DNA of 10,609 nucleotides from Corallincola sp. (GTDB taxonomy: Bacteria; Pseudomonadota; Gammaproteobacteria; Enterobacterales; Neiellaceae): the NCBI GenBank assembly GCA_017998495.1, contig JAGOCY010000019.1, positions 1 through 10,609 of the forward strand, in the 5' to 3' direction. Under the pieces are notes generated by a model. It saw only the letters and a program-made list of their open reading frames with translations, was not told the DNA's origin and did not search any database. The translations under genes and the position numbers were made by a program. Positions 1-6,514 of the stretch are shown one piece after another. Each line of letters begins with the position of its first letter. The first letter of the stretch is position 1.

Positions 1-310
1 GCACCTGTTTGTCCGGGGCAAGGATCTTGGCGGTTTCGCCCATAAAGCGCACGCCAGCAACGATCAGGGTGGTAGCACTGTGCTGCTTGCCAAAACGCGC
101 CATCTCCAGCGTATCGCCAATAAAACCACCGGTGGCCTCGGCCAGCGCCTGAATTTCAGGATCGGTGTAATAGTGGGCGATCAGCACCGCATTACGGGCT
201 TGCAGCAACTCGGCGATCGACTGGCGATAGGCGTGCTGCTCGTCAACCGTCAACGGCGCCGGCTTGGGCGGGAAATGGAGAATCTGCTCGGCAGCGGCAA
301 AGGTGTTCAT
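1..310 (-). CDS. nadA: Quinolinate synthase NadA, N-terminal part (cut by window start)
   Basis: NadA is a 4Fe-4S enzyme that condenses iminoaspartate (made by NadB) with dihydroxyacetone phosphate to give quinolinate in de novo NAD synthesis, in the cytoplasm. About 103 codons are present. The translation carries the family's opening pattern: a short FPPKP leader near residue 13, then an [10 protein letters not shown] segment near residue 45, an LEMARFGK segment near residue 70, and [14 protein letters not shown] near residue 84. These match my memory of E. coli NadA closely. The iron-sulphur cysteines lie further downstream, outside the window. The start is the ATG at 308-310, preceded by a GAGG Shine-Dalgarno about 8 nt away. 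It lies downstream of the tRNA-Lys cluster on the same strand, the same order as in E. coli (cpoB, lys tRNAs, nadA). A separate -10 box just upstream suggests its own promoter. Confidence 0.97.
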   Translation of the reverse strand, partial: MNTFAAAEQILHFPPKPAPLTVDEQHAYRQSIAELLQARNAVLIAHYYTDPEIQALAEATGGFIGDTLEMARFGKQHSATTLIVAGVRFMGETAKILAPDKQV

Positions 311-339
311 GGGCCAACCCTCAACATCAGCGTGCACGG

Positions 340-369
340 ATTATAGGGAGTGGCGCCTCAGGGTTCATC
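340..369 (-). promoter_or_regulatory. Probable nadA promoter
   Basis: A perfect TATAAT lies on the minus strand at 345-340. It predicts a start near 333 and a leader of about 23 nt before the nadA ATG. The -35 side is poor (ATGAAC or TGAACC at 16-17 bp spacing), so an activator or readthrough from the tRNA genes may contribute. A 9-bp direct repeat, GGAGTGGCG on the plus strand, occurs at 347-355 (inside the promoter) and again at 394-402. I cannot assign it to a known NAD regulator. No intrinsic terminator is visible between the tRNA cluster and nadA. Confidence 0.6.
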
Positions 370-423
370 CCTTAGCGACAGTTCTATCGACTTGGAGTGG
401 CGACAACAGGGGAGGTTCAAGGT

Positions 424-499
424 TGGTGGGTCGTGAAGGATTCGAACCTTCGACCTATGGATTAAGAGTCCACTGCTCTACCAGCTGAGCTAACGACCC
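424..499 (-). tRNA. tRNA-Lys (anticodon CTT)
   Basis: Read on the minus strand this is a complete 76-nt tRNA with an encoded CCA end. The acceptor stem is GGGTCGT paired with ACGACCC, the D arm is GCTC/GAGC, and the T arm GAAGG/CCTTC carries the TTCGAAT loop. The anticodon stem GTGGA/TCCAT closes a CTCTTAA loop, so the anticodon is CTT and it reads AAG. It is the last of three tRNA-Lys genes in transcription order and differs from the other two mainly in the anticodon arm and D loop. E. coli decodes both lysine codons with TTT isoacceptors only, so the separate CTT gene is a small point of difference. Confidence 0.97.
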
Positions 500-532
500 G
501 ACCTTGAAAAGCGCTGCAATTTGTTCCCGATT

Positions 533-608
533 TGGTGGGTCGTGAAGGATTCGAACCTTCGACCAAAAGATTAAAAGTCTTCTGCTCTACCGACTGAGCT
601 AACGACCC
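533..608 (-). tRNA. tRNA-Lys (anticodon TTT)
   Basis: A complete 76-nt tRNA with encoded CCA lies on the minus strand. The acceptor stem GGGTCGT/ACGACCC, D arm and T arm are the same as in its neighbours. The anticodon stem GAAGA/TCTTT closes a CTTTTAA loop, giving anticodon TTT, which reads AAA and, with the usual wobble modification, AAG. It is separated from the CTT gene by 33 bp and from the upstream TTT gene by 37 bp, so all three are probably cut from one precursor. Confidence 0.98.
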
Positions 609-626
609 GTAATCGGGAAAAATTGA

Positions 627-640
627 CCTCCCGTAGGAGG
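627..640 (-). other. Spacer stem-loop between two tRNA-Lys genes
   Basis: On the minus strand the spacer contains CCTCC, then TACG, then GGAGG. This is a 5-bp stem closed by C-G around a UACG loop, a member of the very stable UNCG tetraloops. No T-run follows, so it is not a terminator. It more likely helps keep the spacer folded away from the flanking tRNAs during RNase E/P processing, which is inference. Confidence 0.5.
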
Positions 641-645
641 TTGGA

Positions 646-721
646 TGGTGGGTCGTGAAGGATTCGAACCTTCGACCAAAAGATTAAAAGTCTTCTGCTC
701 TACCGACTGAGCTAACGACCC
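646..721 (-). tRNA. tRNA-Lys (anticodon TTT), first gene of the cluster
   Basis: The sequence is identical to the tRNA at 533-608 over all 76 nt, including the encoded CCA, so the pair is a recent or homogenised duplication. It is the promoter-proximal gene of the lysine tRNA operon. A promoter-like sequence with a GC-rich discriminator lies about 50 bp upstream. The lysine tRNA cluster between cpoB and nadA is an old arrangement shared with E. coli, where Val tRNAs are interspersed; none are present here. Confidence 0.98.
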
Positions 722-768
722 ATCCGTGTTGCAACGGTACCTTTCAGACCCCGGCGCAACGGCGGCTT

Positions 769-796
769 ATGATACGGATTTCCCGATCTCATGCAA
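769..796 (-). promoter_or_regulatory. Probable promoter of the tRNA-Lys operon
   Basis: On the minus strand TTGCAT (796-791) and TATCAT (774-769) are separated by 16 bp. They are followed by a GC-rich stretch (GCCGCCGTTGCGCC) where the start point should be. A GC-rich discriminator is typical of stable-RNA promoters under stringent control. The predicted start is about 40 bp upstream of the first tRNA. No intrinsic terminator follows cpoB (only a weak GCTGT/ACAGC hairpin without a T-run near 809-823), so readthrough from the tol operon is also possible. Confidence 0.55.
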
Positions 797-823
797 CCGC
801 TAATTTGCTGTTGATCACAGCCG

Positions 824-1633
824 TTACAGGCTCTGCAGTCGTGTTTTTGCCTGCTGGGCGGTCGCCGACTGCGGATACTGGCTGATCACTTTCTCGTAGT
901 TGGCCTTGGCCGCCGCTGCATCACCATCAAGCTGGGCAATGATACCGAGCTTGAGTAGCGCCTCAGGCACCTTGGGCGAATCTGGATAAGCGCTCACCAC
1001 TTTCTGGAACTGCCCTTTAGCAGCGGCTGAATCACCCTTGTTAAGCAACAGCTGGCCCAGCCAGTAGCGGGCATTGGGCTGATAACTGGAGTTGGGATAA
1101 TCCTTGATGAACTTCTGGAAGGCAGGGATCGCCTTGTCGTAGTTCTTATCCTGCAGCACCAGCTGCACCGCCTTCTCGTAGGACTGCTGCTCCTTGCCAT
1201 CGGCCGGTGGGGTTGGTACCGCCGCCGGGGCCGCATCACCGCTACTAGCAGCCGCCCCTGTGGCTGCTGCGCCTGTGGTGGCAGCAGCGCCGCCAGCAGC
1301 CACCCTCCGATCCAGCTCCTGATAGAGGTCGCGCTGGCGTTCGGTCAACTGCTGGATCTGATAATTCTGGACTTCCAACTGCCCGCGCAGTTCGCTGACT
1401 TCCGTCTGTAGCTGCTGCACCTGTTTCATCAGCTCAAGCTGAAACTCGGTGCCCTGATTACGACTGGGCGCACTGCTACCAACAGTCGACCGGGTGGTCG
1501 ATGGAGGCGGCGTGGGAGTGATAGAAGAGGAGGAAGGTTGGTTACCACCGAGGTCGGTGACCGGGGCGGGAGCCGCCCCGGTCGCCAACGGGATCAGCGA
1601 CAACATCATTACTGCAAATCGCGAACCCGTCAT
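824..1633 (-). CDS. cpoB: Cell division coordinator CpoB (YbgF), TPR protein
   Basis: CpoB is a periplasmic protein that binds TolA and coordinates PBP1b-dependent septal peptidoglycan synthesis with Tol-driven outer-membrane constriction. The protein is 269 aa, close to the E. coli length. A signal peptide (about residues 1-20, ending ATGA before APAPV) is followed by a Ser/Pro-rich stretch and a Gln/Glu/Leu coiled coil at about 61-111, the trimerisation region. A low-complexity Ala/Gly/Thr/Pro linker spans about 112-145, and three TPR-like repeats run from 150 to the end, with the recurring AYPDSPKVPEAL type of pattern. The linker is the least conserved part and is probably free to vary. 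The ATG start is 17 bp after the pal stop with only a weak Shine-Dalgarno, so translation may be coupled to pal. It is the last gene of the tol operon. Confidence 0.95.
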   Translation of the reverse strand: MTGSRFAVMMLSLIPLATGAAPAPVTDLGGNQPSSSSITPTPPPSTTRSTVGSSAPSRNQGTEFQLELMKQVQQLQTEVSELRGQLEVQNYQIQQLTERQRDLYQELDRRVAAGGAAATTGAAATGAAASSGDAAPAAVPTPPADGKEQQSYEKAVQLVLQDKNYDKAIPAFQKFIKDYPNSSYQPNARYWLGQLLLNKGDSAAAKGQFQKVVSAYPDSPKVPEALLKLGIIAQLDGDAAAAKANYEKVISQYPQSATAQQAKTRLQSL

Positions 1634-1650
1634 CGTTCAGGCTACCGGTC

Positions 1651-2154
1651 TTAGTAAACCAGGACAGCGCGACGGTTCTTGGCCCAAGCAGCTTCGTTGC
1701 TGGACGGGTCAACCGGCTTTTCTTCACCGTAGGAAACCACAGACAGCTGAGCATCGCTCACGCCCAGGCCCTTGAGGTAGTTAACCACGGAGTTAGCACG
1801 ACGCTCGCCCAGGGCAACGTTGTACTCAGGAGTGCCACGCTCGTCGCAGTGACCTTCGATCAGCACTTTGACGTTGCTCTTCTCGGCGAGGTAGGCACCG
1901 TGAGCGCGCAGGATCTCTTCGTCCTGAGCCAGGATGTCAGAGCTGTCGAACTCGAAGTACACGATGTGGTTCTTACGCAGCTCAGCCAGACGCTGGGCTT
2001 CCAGTTCTGCAGCGCTCGGGCCAGTGTCAGCCGGAGCAACGGTTTCAGTGGTAGAAGCGCCAGCGTTGTCGGTGTCTTCGGTGGAAGAACAGGCAACCAG
2101 AGTCATCATACCGAGGGCCAGCAGGCCAGCCTTGAACAGCGCGTTCAGAGACAT
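1651..2154 (-). CDS. pal: Peptidoglycan-associated lipoprotein Pal
   Basis: Pal is an outer-membrane lipoprotein facing the periplasm. It binds the diaminopimelate stem of peptidoglycan and, alternately, TolB. The 167-residue form has a type II signal peptide with lipobox LVAC (Cys22), a Ser/Thr/Ala-rich tether to about residue 48, and an OmpA-like domain at about 60-165. That domain includes the FEFDSS segment near 67 and the peptidoglycan-binding GHCDERGTPEYNVALGERRA region at 101-120. I chose the ATG at 2152-2154 because AAGGA lies 8 nt upstream and it aligns with E. coli Pal. A longer in-frame reading from a GTG at 2170-2172 adds only MKKENN, and that codon run is the Shine-Dalgarno itself. 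The strong ribosome binding site fits the high abundance of Pal. It lies 36 bp after tolB. Confidence 0.97.
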   Translation of the reverse strand: MSLNALFKAGLLALGMMTLVACSSTEDTDNAGASTTETVAPADTGPSAAELEAQRLAELRKNHIVYFEFDSSDILAQDEEILRAHGAYLAEKSNVKVLIEGHCDERGTPEYNVALGERRANSVVNYLKGLGVSDAQLSVVSYGEEKPVDPSSNEAAWAKNRRAVLVY

Positions 2155-2190
2155 GTTATTTTCCTTTTTCACGTTGGTTGGTGGGGGTCG

Positions 2191-3531
2191 TCAGTACAGG
2201 TACGGGGACCAAGCCGGAGCGCGCACCTCACCGCTAGACGCCGGCATGACCGCCTTGAAGCGACCATCCGTCGAGACCAGTGCCAAAGACTGGCGCCCAT
2301 TGTGCAGCGTGCTGTACATAATCATGCTGCCATTGGGAGCAAAGCTCGGCGACTCGTCCAGTTGCGTTTGGGTTAGCACTTGAATGGCTCCCGAGTTGAG
2401 GTCCTGAGTAGCAATCCGGTACTGCCCGTTGGTCCTGTTGACAAGCAACATTTTACGACCGTCTGGCGATATCGACGCACCCAGGTTCATCTCTCCCTCG
2501 AAGGTCATCCGAGATACACTGCCGGACGCTAATTCTACTCGGTAGATCTGAGGTTTGCCACCCCGCTCCGAACTAAAAACCAGCGAGCGACCGTCGGGTG
2601 CCCATGATGGCTCAGTGTCGATTTCACGGCTCGGTGCGACACGGCTGAGGGCACTGGTGGCCAGATCCATGACATAGAGATCGGGTTCACCATCTTTGGA
2701 CAACACCATGGCCAGCTTGCGGCCATCGGGAGAAAACTTGGGGGCCCCGTTGATACCTTTGAAATTGGTGATCCGGGTGCGCTTGGCGGTATAGAGATCC
2801 TGAATGTAGATCTCGGAACGGCCGCGTTCAAAGGAGACATACGCGAGTTTCTTGCCATCTGGCGACCAGTCCGGTGACATGATCGGCTCTTTGGAGCGCA
2901 ACAGCGGCGTCTCATTAAAGCCGTCGTAGTCGGCAACCGCCAGCTGGAACGGGTTGGGCTTGCCATGGTTTACCAGCACATAGGCAATGCGGGTGAGGAA
3001 AGCACCACGCTCACCGGTCAAACGCTCGTAAACCTTGTCACTGATCAGGTGGCAATACTGACGAAACTGCTTGGCGGCAACTACCCGCGTGCCTTCGGCG
3101 AGAAACTTGGTACGGGTTTCAGTCAACTGCCCATCTTTAAGCGTGGTGCTGGTTTTGGCACTCAAAATATCCAGCAACGTCCAGGTCACCGTAAAATTGG
3201 CGCCATCGCTGCTGTTAACTGTGCCGATCACCACCGCCTCTACCCCTTTGGCATTCCACAAGGAGTAGTTGACCTGTTCAGCGAGGTAGGGCTGCTGCGG
3301 CATCTCAGCCAGATCCAGCGGACGGAATTTACCGCTACGGCGCAGATCGTCAGCCACCACCTGCTCCACCGGAAACGGCGGCTTGTAGGCGCCGAGATTC
3401 TTGAATGGGGCAATGGCAACGGGCCGGGCCCCAGCCAGGCCTTCAGTAATGTAGATATCCAGCGCCGCGCCAGCGGTGGCTGACCACAGGCCTGTGGCCA
3501 TCGCGGCGGCTGCGAGCAAGCGTTTCAGCAT
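2191..3531 (-). CDS. tolB: Tol-Pal system beta-propeller protein TolB
   Basis: TolB is a periplasmic protein that cycles between Pal and TolA and so controls whether Pal is free to bind peptidoglycan. The protein is 446 aa, slightly longer than E. coli TolB. A Sec signal peptide covers about residues 1-22 (cleavage after ATAGA). The mature protein starts ALDIYITEG, the segment that in E. coli is the TolA-binding N-terminal strand. An alpha/beta domain to about residue 165 is followed by a six-bladed propeller. Its blades show the repeated [ASP]-x-[WFI]-[SA]-PDG signature (for example [52 protein letters not shown]). The ATG start has AGGAG at about 7 nt. The gene follows tolA after 17 bp. No internal promoter is evident. 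Confidence 0.98.
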   Translation of the reverse strand: MLKRLLAAAAMATGLWSATAGAALDIYITEGLAGARPVAIAPFKNLGAYKPPFPVEQVVADDLRRSGKFRPLDLAEMPQQPYLAEQVNYSLWNAKGVEAVVIGTVNSSDGANFTVTWTLLDILSAKTSTTLKDGQLTETRTKFLAEGTRVVAAKQFRQYCHLISDKVYERLTGERGAFLTRIAYVLVNHGKPNPFQLAVADYDGFNETPLLRSKEPIMSPDWSPDGKKLAYVSFERGRSEIYIQDLYTAKRTRITNFKGINGAPKFSPDGRKLAMVLSKDGEPDLYVMDLATSALSRVAPSREIDTEPSWAPDGRSLVFSSERGGKPQIYRVELASGSVSRMTFEGEMNLGASISPDGRKMLLVNRTNGQYRIATQDLNSGAIQVLTQTQLDESPSFAPNGSMIMYSTLHNGRQSLALVSTDGRFKAVMPASSGEVRAPAWSPYLY

Positions 3532-3548
3532 TCATCCTCTCCTGTCGT

Positions 3549-4541
3549 TTACCGCTCTGGGGCAATGTGGATGTTCATCTCGCAAGGATCTGAGCCCTTG
3601 CACAAGCTCTTAAAGATGATGTCATCGGGCGGCATCGGCAGTGGATCGGCCTTCTTCACTGCGCGTACCCCCTCCTCGCAGGCCAGAGGATCACCCTTAC
3701 CTTTACCGTCGCCAAAATCAAGCACCAAGCCTTTGCGCGTAACGCGAATGGGGATGACACATGTCCTACCAACGATGCTTTCGCTGTTAAGGTTGCGCAT
3801 CACTTTGCCCTGAATTTTCATCACCCATTCATTTACTTCACCGGTAACAGCCGCCGCCTGCGATGCTTCCATCGCCTCCATCTCGGCCGCCAAATCACTT
3901 TGCATCTGGCGCTCAAGCTCTTCCAGCTGCTTGCGCTTCTTGGCTTCTTCCGCCTTACGCTTTTTGTCAGCCTCGGCCTTTTTCTGTGCTTCTTCTTTCT
4001 TCTTGGCCTCTTCAGCCTGACGCTTCTTCTCTGCCTCAGCCTTTTTCTTGGCTTCCAGCTCTTTGGCTTTCTTCTCGGCTTCTACCTTTTCACGCGCCTC
4101 TTTGGCCTTGCGTTGATTGGCTTGTTCCGCTTTGAGCCGCGCTTCCTCTACCTCTCGCGCCTTCTGATCCTGTAGCGCCTTTTTCTTGATTGCAGCTTCC
4201 TGCGCCGCTTTCTCCGCTGCAGCTTCCTCGGCCTGACGCTGCTGCTCGGCTTCAGCCTGACGTTGCTGCTCCTGCTTCAACTGTTCAGCTTCCTGCTCGC
4301 GCTTCTCGCGCTCTTCCTCGAGCTTGCGCTTCTGTTCTTCTTTCTTTTTCTGATCGTCCGGCTTCTTTTTCGGTGCCTTGGTTTCGGTGGCATCGGTGAT
4401 CAAGGTTGCCTGAACGATCTGCACCGTAGTGCCTATCGGCCGGTTGTGGCTGAAATCGAAACTGACCGTCAGCAAGATGGCCAGCACCACATGGGCACCG
4501 ACCGACCACCACAAAGCTCGGCGTAGCGACGGGTCCAACAC
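3549..4541 (-). CDS. tolA: Cell envelope integrity protein TolA
   Basis: TolA is anchored in the inner membrane by TolQR and spans the periplasm, passing proton-motive force to TolB-Pal. The protein is 330 aa, shorter than E. coli TolA (421 aa). The N-terminal transmembrane helix covers about residues 9-28 and keeps the Ser-x3-His pair (Ser13, His17) that contacts TolQR in E. coli. A Lys/Glu/Ala/Gln-rich helical rod runs from about 55 to 228. The globular domain III, about 233-330, shows the NEWVMKIQ...GRTCVIPIRV...GDPLACEEGVRAVKKA pattern. Domain III has four cysteines (261, 288, 314, 320). E. coli domain III has a single disulfide corresponding to the first two. The start is a GTG with GGAG 7 nt upstream and 1 bp beyond the tolR stop, implying coupled translation. 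The length difference is mainly in the rod. Confidence 0.96.
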   Translation of the reverse strand: MLDPSLRRALWWSVGAHVVLAILLTVSFDFSHNRPIGTTVQIVQATLITDATETKAPKKKPDDQKKKEEQKRKLEEEREKREQEAEQLKQEQQRQAEAEQQRQAEEAAAEKAAQEAAIKKKALQDQKAREVEEARLKAEQANQRKAKEAREKVEAEKKAKELEAKKKAEAEKKRQAEEAKKKEEAQKKAEADKKRKAEEAKKRKQLEELERQMQSDLAAEMEAMEASQAAAVTGEVNEWVMKIQGKVMRNLNSESIVGRTCVIPIRVTRKGLVLDFGDGKGKGDPLACEEGVRAVKKADPLPMPPDDIIFKSLCKGSDPCEMNIHIAPER

Positions 4542-4542
4542 C

Positions 4543-4968
4543 TTATTTCTCCGGCATTTCCGTCATCAGGCCAACGCTGGGAACGCCAGCAGCCTGCAAC
4601 TCGACCATCAACCGGACCACCTGCTCATAGGCAACGGTGCGATCACCTTTAACCACCACTGGTGTGGTTGGCGCCTGTTTCACCCGGGTGGCAACCTCGA
4701 CGCGCAGGGCCTCAAGATCAATCTTTTCGTTGTTGCCATCGCCGACATCGATGAAGTAGTCACCCGTGACATCAACAGAAACGACAATCGGGGTCTTGCT
4801 CTCGCTGGGCAGGGGCTCAGCGGTGGCCTGCGGCAGGTCAACCTTGATCCCCTGGGTCAGCAGCGGTGCAGTGACCATAAAGATAATGAGCAACACCAGC
4901 ATCACATCGATGTAGGGCACGACGTTGATGCTGGCCATAGGTTTACGGCGCTTGTGCCGGTAGCTCAT
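4543..4968 (-). CDS. tolR: Tol-Pal motor subunit TolR (ExbD family)
   Basis: TolR is an inner-membrane protein that works with TolQ as a proton-driven motor powering TolA, homologous to ExbD and MotB. The 141-aa product has the short basic cytoplasmic tail (SYRHKRRKPMASINVVPY), then one transmembrane helix at about 19-38. That helix contains the family's essential aspartate (Asp21 in YIDVMLVLLIIFMV). A periplasmic domain follows with repeated KVDLP- and VVVSVD-type strands. The ATG start is 6 bp after the tolQ stop, with a GAGGG about 10 nt upstream that lies within the tolQ 3' end. The tolR stop is one base from the tolA start. Confidence 0.98.
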   Translation of the reverse strand: MSYRHKRRKPMASINVVPYIDVMLVLLIIFMVTAPLLTQGIKVDLPQATAEPLPSESKTPIVVSVDVTGDYFIDVGDGNNEKIDLEALRVEVATRVKQAPTTPVVVKGDRTVAYEQVVRLMVELQAAGVPSVGLMTEMPEK

Positions 4969-4974
4969 GGGTAA

Positions 4975-5664
4975 TTAACCCTCGCTCGCGGCCATTTGCC
5001 GGTGCAGGATGGCAAAGAACTCGTCCATGAAGTTGGCGTAGTTGTTGTCCAGCTTCTCAACCCGCGTAGAGAAGTTGTTGTAGGCGATCACCGCCGGAAT
5101 AGCGGCAAACAGCCCCATGGCGGTAGCGATCAAGGCCTCAGCGATAGCGGGTGCCACTAGTCCCAGGGTGATCTGCGCCTGATTGACGCTGCCCAGAGCG
5201 ATAAAGGCGTTCATGATCCCCCACACCGTGCCGAACAGGCCGATGTAAGGCGTGACTGAACCCACGGTGGCCAAAAACGGCAGGCTGTTCTCCAGCGCTT
5301 CCACTTCTCGCGACAGGGTAACGCGCATCGCCCGGTAAGTGCCGTCCATCACCTCTTTGCCATGGCGATGAGAGGCCTTGTTGAGACGGACAAACTCCTT
5401 GAACCCTGAGCGGAACACGGCAGCCATGCCGGTTACCCCTTCACTGCGCGCCGACAGCTCCTGATAGAGGCGGGTCAGATCCGCGCCCGACCAGAACCGC
5501 TCTTCAAACTGCTCGGCATCGGCCTGCGCCGCCCGCAGCACTTTGCCACGCTGAATGATCATGGCCCAAGACACGACCGACAGGCCGAGCAGGATCAACA
5601 TAACCAACTGCACCACCAGACTGGCATCCCAGAACAGGTGGAAGAACGAAATGTTACCGTTCAC
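4975..5664 (-). CDS. tolQ: Tol-Pal motor subunit TolQ (ExbB family)
   Basis: TolQ is the pentameric inner-membrane stator-like subunit of the Tol motor, related to ExbB and MotA. The 229-aa protein has three transmembrane helices: about 15-36, 128-151 ([19 protein letters not shown]) and 165-196 ([22 protein letters not shown]). It has a large cytoplasmic loop between the first two. The pore threonines of the family appear as Thr146 and Thr181. The C-terminal [15 protein letters not shown] segment is typical. The start is GTG at 5662-5664, with GAGGAG 9 nt upstream inside the ybgC 3' end. The reading frame overlaps ybgC by 11 bp, so translation of the two is probably coupled. Confidence 0.98.
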   Translation of the reverse strand: MNGNISFFHLFWDASLVVQLVMLILLGLSVVSWAMIIQRGKVLRAAQADAEQFEERFWSGADLTRLYQELSARSEGVTGMAAVFRSGFKEFVRLNKASHRHGKEVMDGTYRAMRVTLSREVEALENSLPFLATVGSVTPYIGLFGTVWGIMNAFIALGSVNQAQITLGLVAPAIAEALIATAMGLFAAIPAVIAYNNFSTRVEKLDNNYANFMDEFFAILHRQMAASEG

Positions 5665-6076
5665 CAGTCAAAGCTCCTCTGACAACATCTGGAATGGCCA
5701 CGGGGGCGTTGCGTTCAAGGTTGACGCAGGCAACCTTGACCCGGCCGCTACACGCAACCTGGCCATTCGGGCGAATGATTTCCTGGGCGAAGATGATGCT
5801 CGCTCCACGCAGCTGATCGATGCTGTTGTTGACAACCAGTTGCTCGTTGAAACGTGCCGGGGACAAGTATTCAAGGTGCGCGGATCGTACCATGAAGGCG
5901 ATCTGCTGTGCCAGCAGGCTGTCCTGCTCAACACCGCCGGCGCGCAACCATTCGGTGCGCGCTCTTTCCATGAATTTCAGATAGTTGGCATAAAACACCA
6001 CGCCGCCAGCGTCGGTGTCTTCGTAGTAGACCCGAAGCGACCAGCTGAACTGTGGCTGTGGCTGTGGCTGCCCCAT
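5654..6076 (-). CDS. ybgC: Acyl-CoA thioesterase YbgC (hotdog fold)
   Basis: YbgC is a cytoplasmic, membrane-associated acyl-CoA thioesterase of the 4-hydroxybenzoyl-CoA thioesterase family. It is first gene of the tol operon in many gammaproteobacteria and is linked to phospholipid metabolism. The 140-aa protein shows the diagnostic [20 protein letters not shown] segment at about 16-35, with the catalytic aspartate (Asp22, equivalent to E. coli Asp18) and the following ERARTEWLR helix. The start is ATG 6074-6076. Immediately after it a hexamer CAGCCA is repeated about 3.5 times, giving an unusual QPQPQPQ N-terminus not present in E. coli YbgC. No strong Shine-Dalgarno is visible, only a purine-rich GATGAGATGA. 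The 3' end overlaps tolQ. Confidence 0.95.
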   Translation of the reverse strand: MGQPQPQPQFSWSLRVYYEDTDAGGVVFYANYLKFMERARTEWLRAGGVEQDSLLAQQIAFMVRSAHLEYLSPARFNEQLVVNNSIDQLRGASIIFAQEIIRPNGQVACSGRVKVACVNLERNAPVAIPDVVRGALTGER

Positions 6077-6106
6077 GCCGTCATCTCATCTGCCTGTTTT
6101 GGCGCC

Positions 6107-6133
6107 ACTATACCCAAGAGATCACAGTTTCAA
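6107..6133 (-). promoter_or_regulatory. Candidate ybgC-tol operon promoter
   Basis: On the minus strand a TATAGT (6112-6107) lies 30 bp before the ybgC ATG. TTGAAA (6133-6128) lies 15 bp upstream of it; the spacing is shorter than the preferred 17, and CTTTGA at 17 bp is the alternative. The -35 region overlaps the right-hand part of a perfect dyad (6127-6148), so binding of a regulator there would be expected to affect this promoter. Transcription may also read in from cydP-ybgE, since no terminator is visible. Confidence 0.45.
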
Positions 6134-6148
6134 AGTGGAATTTGAAAC
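6127..6148. promoter_or_regulatory. Perfect 8-6-8 inverted repeat between ybgE and ybgC
   Basis: GTTTCAAA at 6127-6134 and TTTGAAAC at 6141-6148 are exact reverse complements separated by GTGGAA. The repeat begins 3 bp after the ybgE stop codon and overlaps the putative -35 of the ybgC promoter. No T-run follows on either strand, so it is not a normal intrinsic terminator. It could be a protein operator or an RNA stem within the ybgE-ybgC message. It does not match the FNR, Fur, LexA or ArcA consensus as I know them. Confidence 0.6.
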
Positions 6149-6151
6149 AAG

Positions 6152-6514
6152 TCACGACAGGGCAATCACCACCAGCCATAGCCCCCACCCATTGCCGGGC
6201 AAGCTGAGCCAGGGGCTGAACAGCAGGCGCCAGAGCCAGAAGCGCGGCTCAAAGCCAACCCCGTGGATGTAGGCCGCGCAAATCCACCACAGATGCAAAG
6301 TGGCTAGGCCATGATCAGCCTTGCCGGCATGGTCCATCAGCGGCTGCGGCCACCACAGCAGAATAGCGCTGAGGAGCAGCGCCAGCAGCAGGTTCAAGGC
6401 CCGCCAGCGGCCGCCCGCCAACGGGCGATGAAGGCGATCCAGCCACAAACTCAGGGCGCCTAGGGCGCCCATCAACAGCGGCTCAGTCACGATAGACATC
6501 AAAAGTCGTGGCAT
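6152..6514 (-). CDS. ybgE: YbgE, cyd operon-associated inner-membrane protein
   Basis: YbgE is a small membrane protein usually encoded between cydABX (cytochrome bd-I oxidase) and ybgC; its precise role is not established. The 120-aa reading frame has three hydrophobic stretches: about 42-55, 66-84, and the C-terminal 93-118. It ends with the family's most recognisable block, WWICAAYIHGVGFEPRFWLW, matching the AGVIHGVGFRPQ block of E. coli YbgE (97 aa). Start choice is uncertain: ATG at 6512-6514 or an in-frame ATG at 6497-6499, neither with a good Shine-Dalgarno. Both lie inside the 3' end of the upstream frame, suggesting translational coupling. Oddly, cydA, cydB and cydX are not upstream; only a CydP-like gene is. 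Confidence 0.82.
   Translation of the reverse strand: MPRLLMSIVTEPLLMGALGALSLWLDRLHRPLAGGRWRALNLLLALLLSAILLWWPQPLMDHAGKADHGLATLHLWWICAAYIHGVGFEPRFWLWRLLFSPWLSLPGNGWGLWLVVIALS

Noticed and set aside
424..721. CRISPR-like or mobile repeat array made of three similar units
   Set aside because: The repeats are three complete tRNA-Lys genes with cloverleaf pairing and encoded CCA ends. No integrase or attachment-site duplication is visible.
2155..2172. GTG start that would lengthen Pal by six residues
   Set aside because: The extension codes MKKENN from the purine-rich Shine-Dalgarno. The downstream ATG has correct spacing and gives a standard lipoprotein signal peptide.
3863..4526. Leucine/phenylalanine-rich plus-strand open frames opposite tolA
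   Set aside because: They are the antisense of the Lys/Glu/Ala-rich TolA rod, whose composition gives long hydrophobic frames on the other strand.
4429..4974. 181-aa plus-strand frame opposite tolR, and similar frames opposite pal, ubiH and ubiI
   Set aside because: They are fully antisense to well-supported conserved genes and have no family resemblance or ribosome-binding site.
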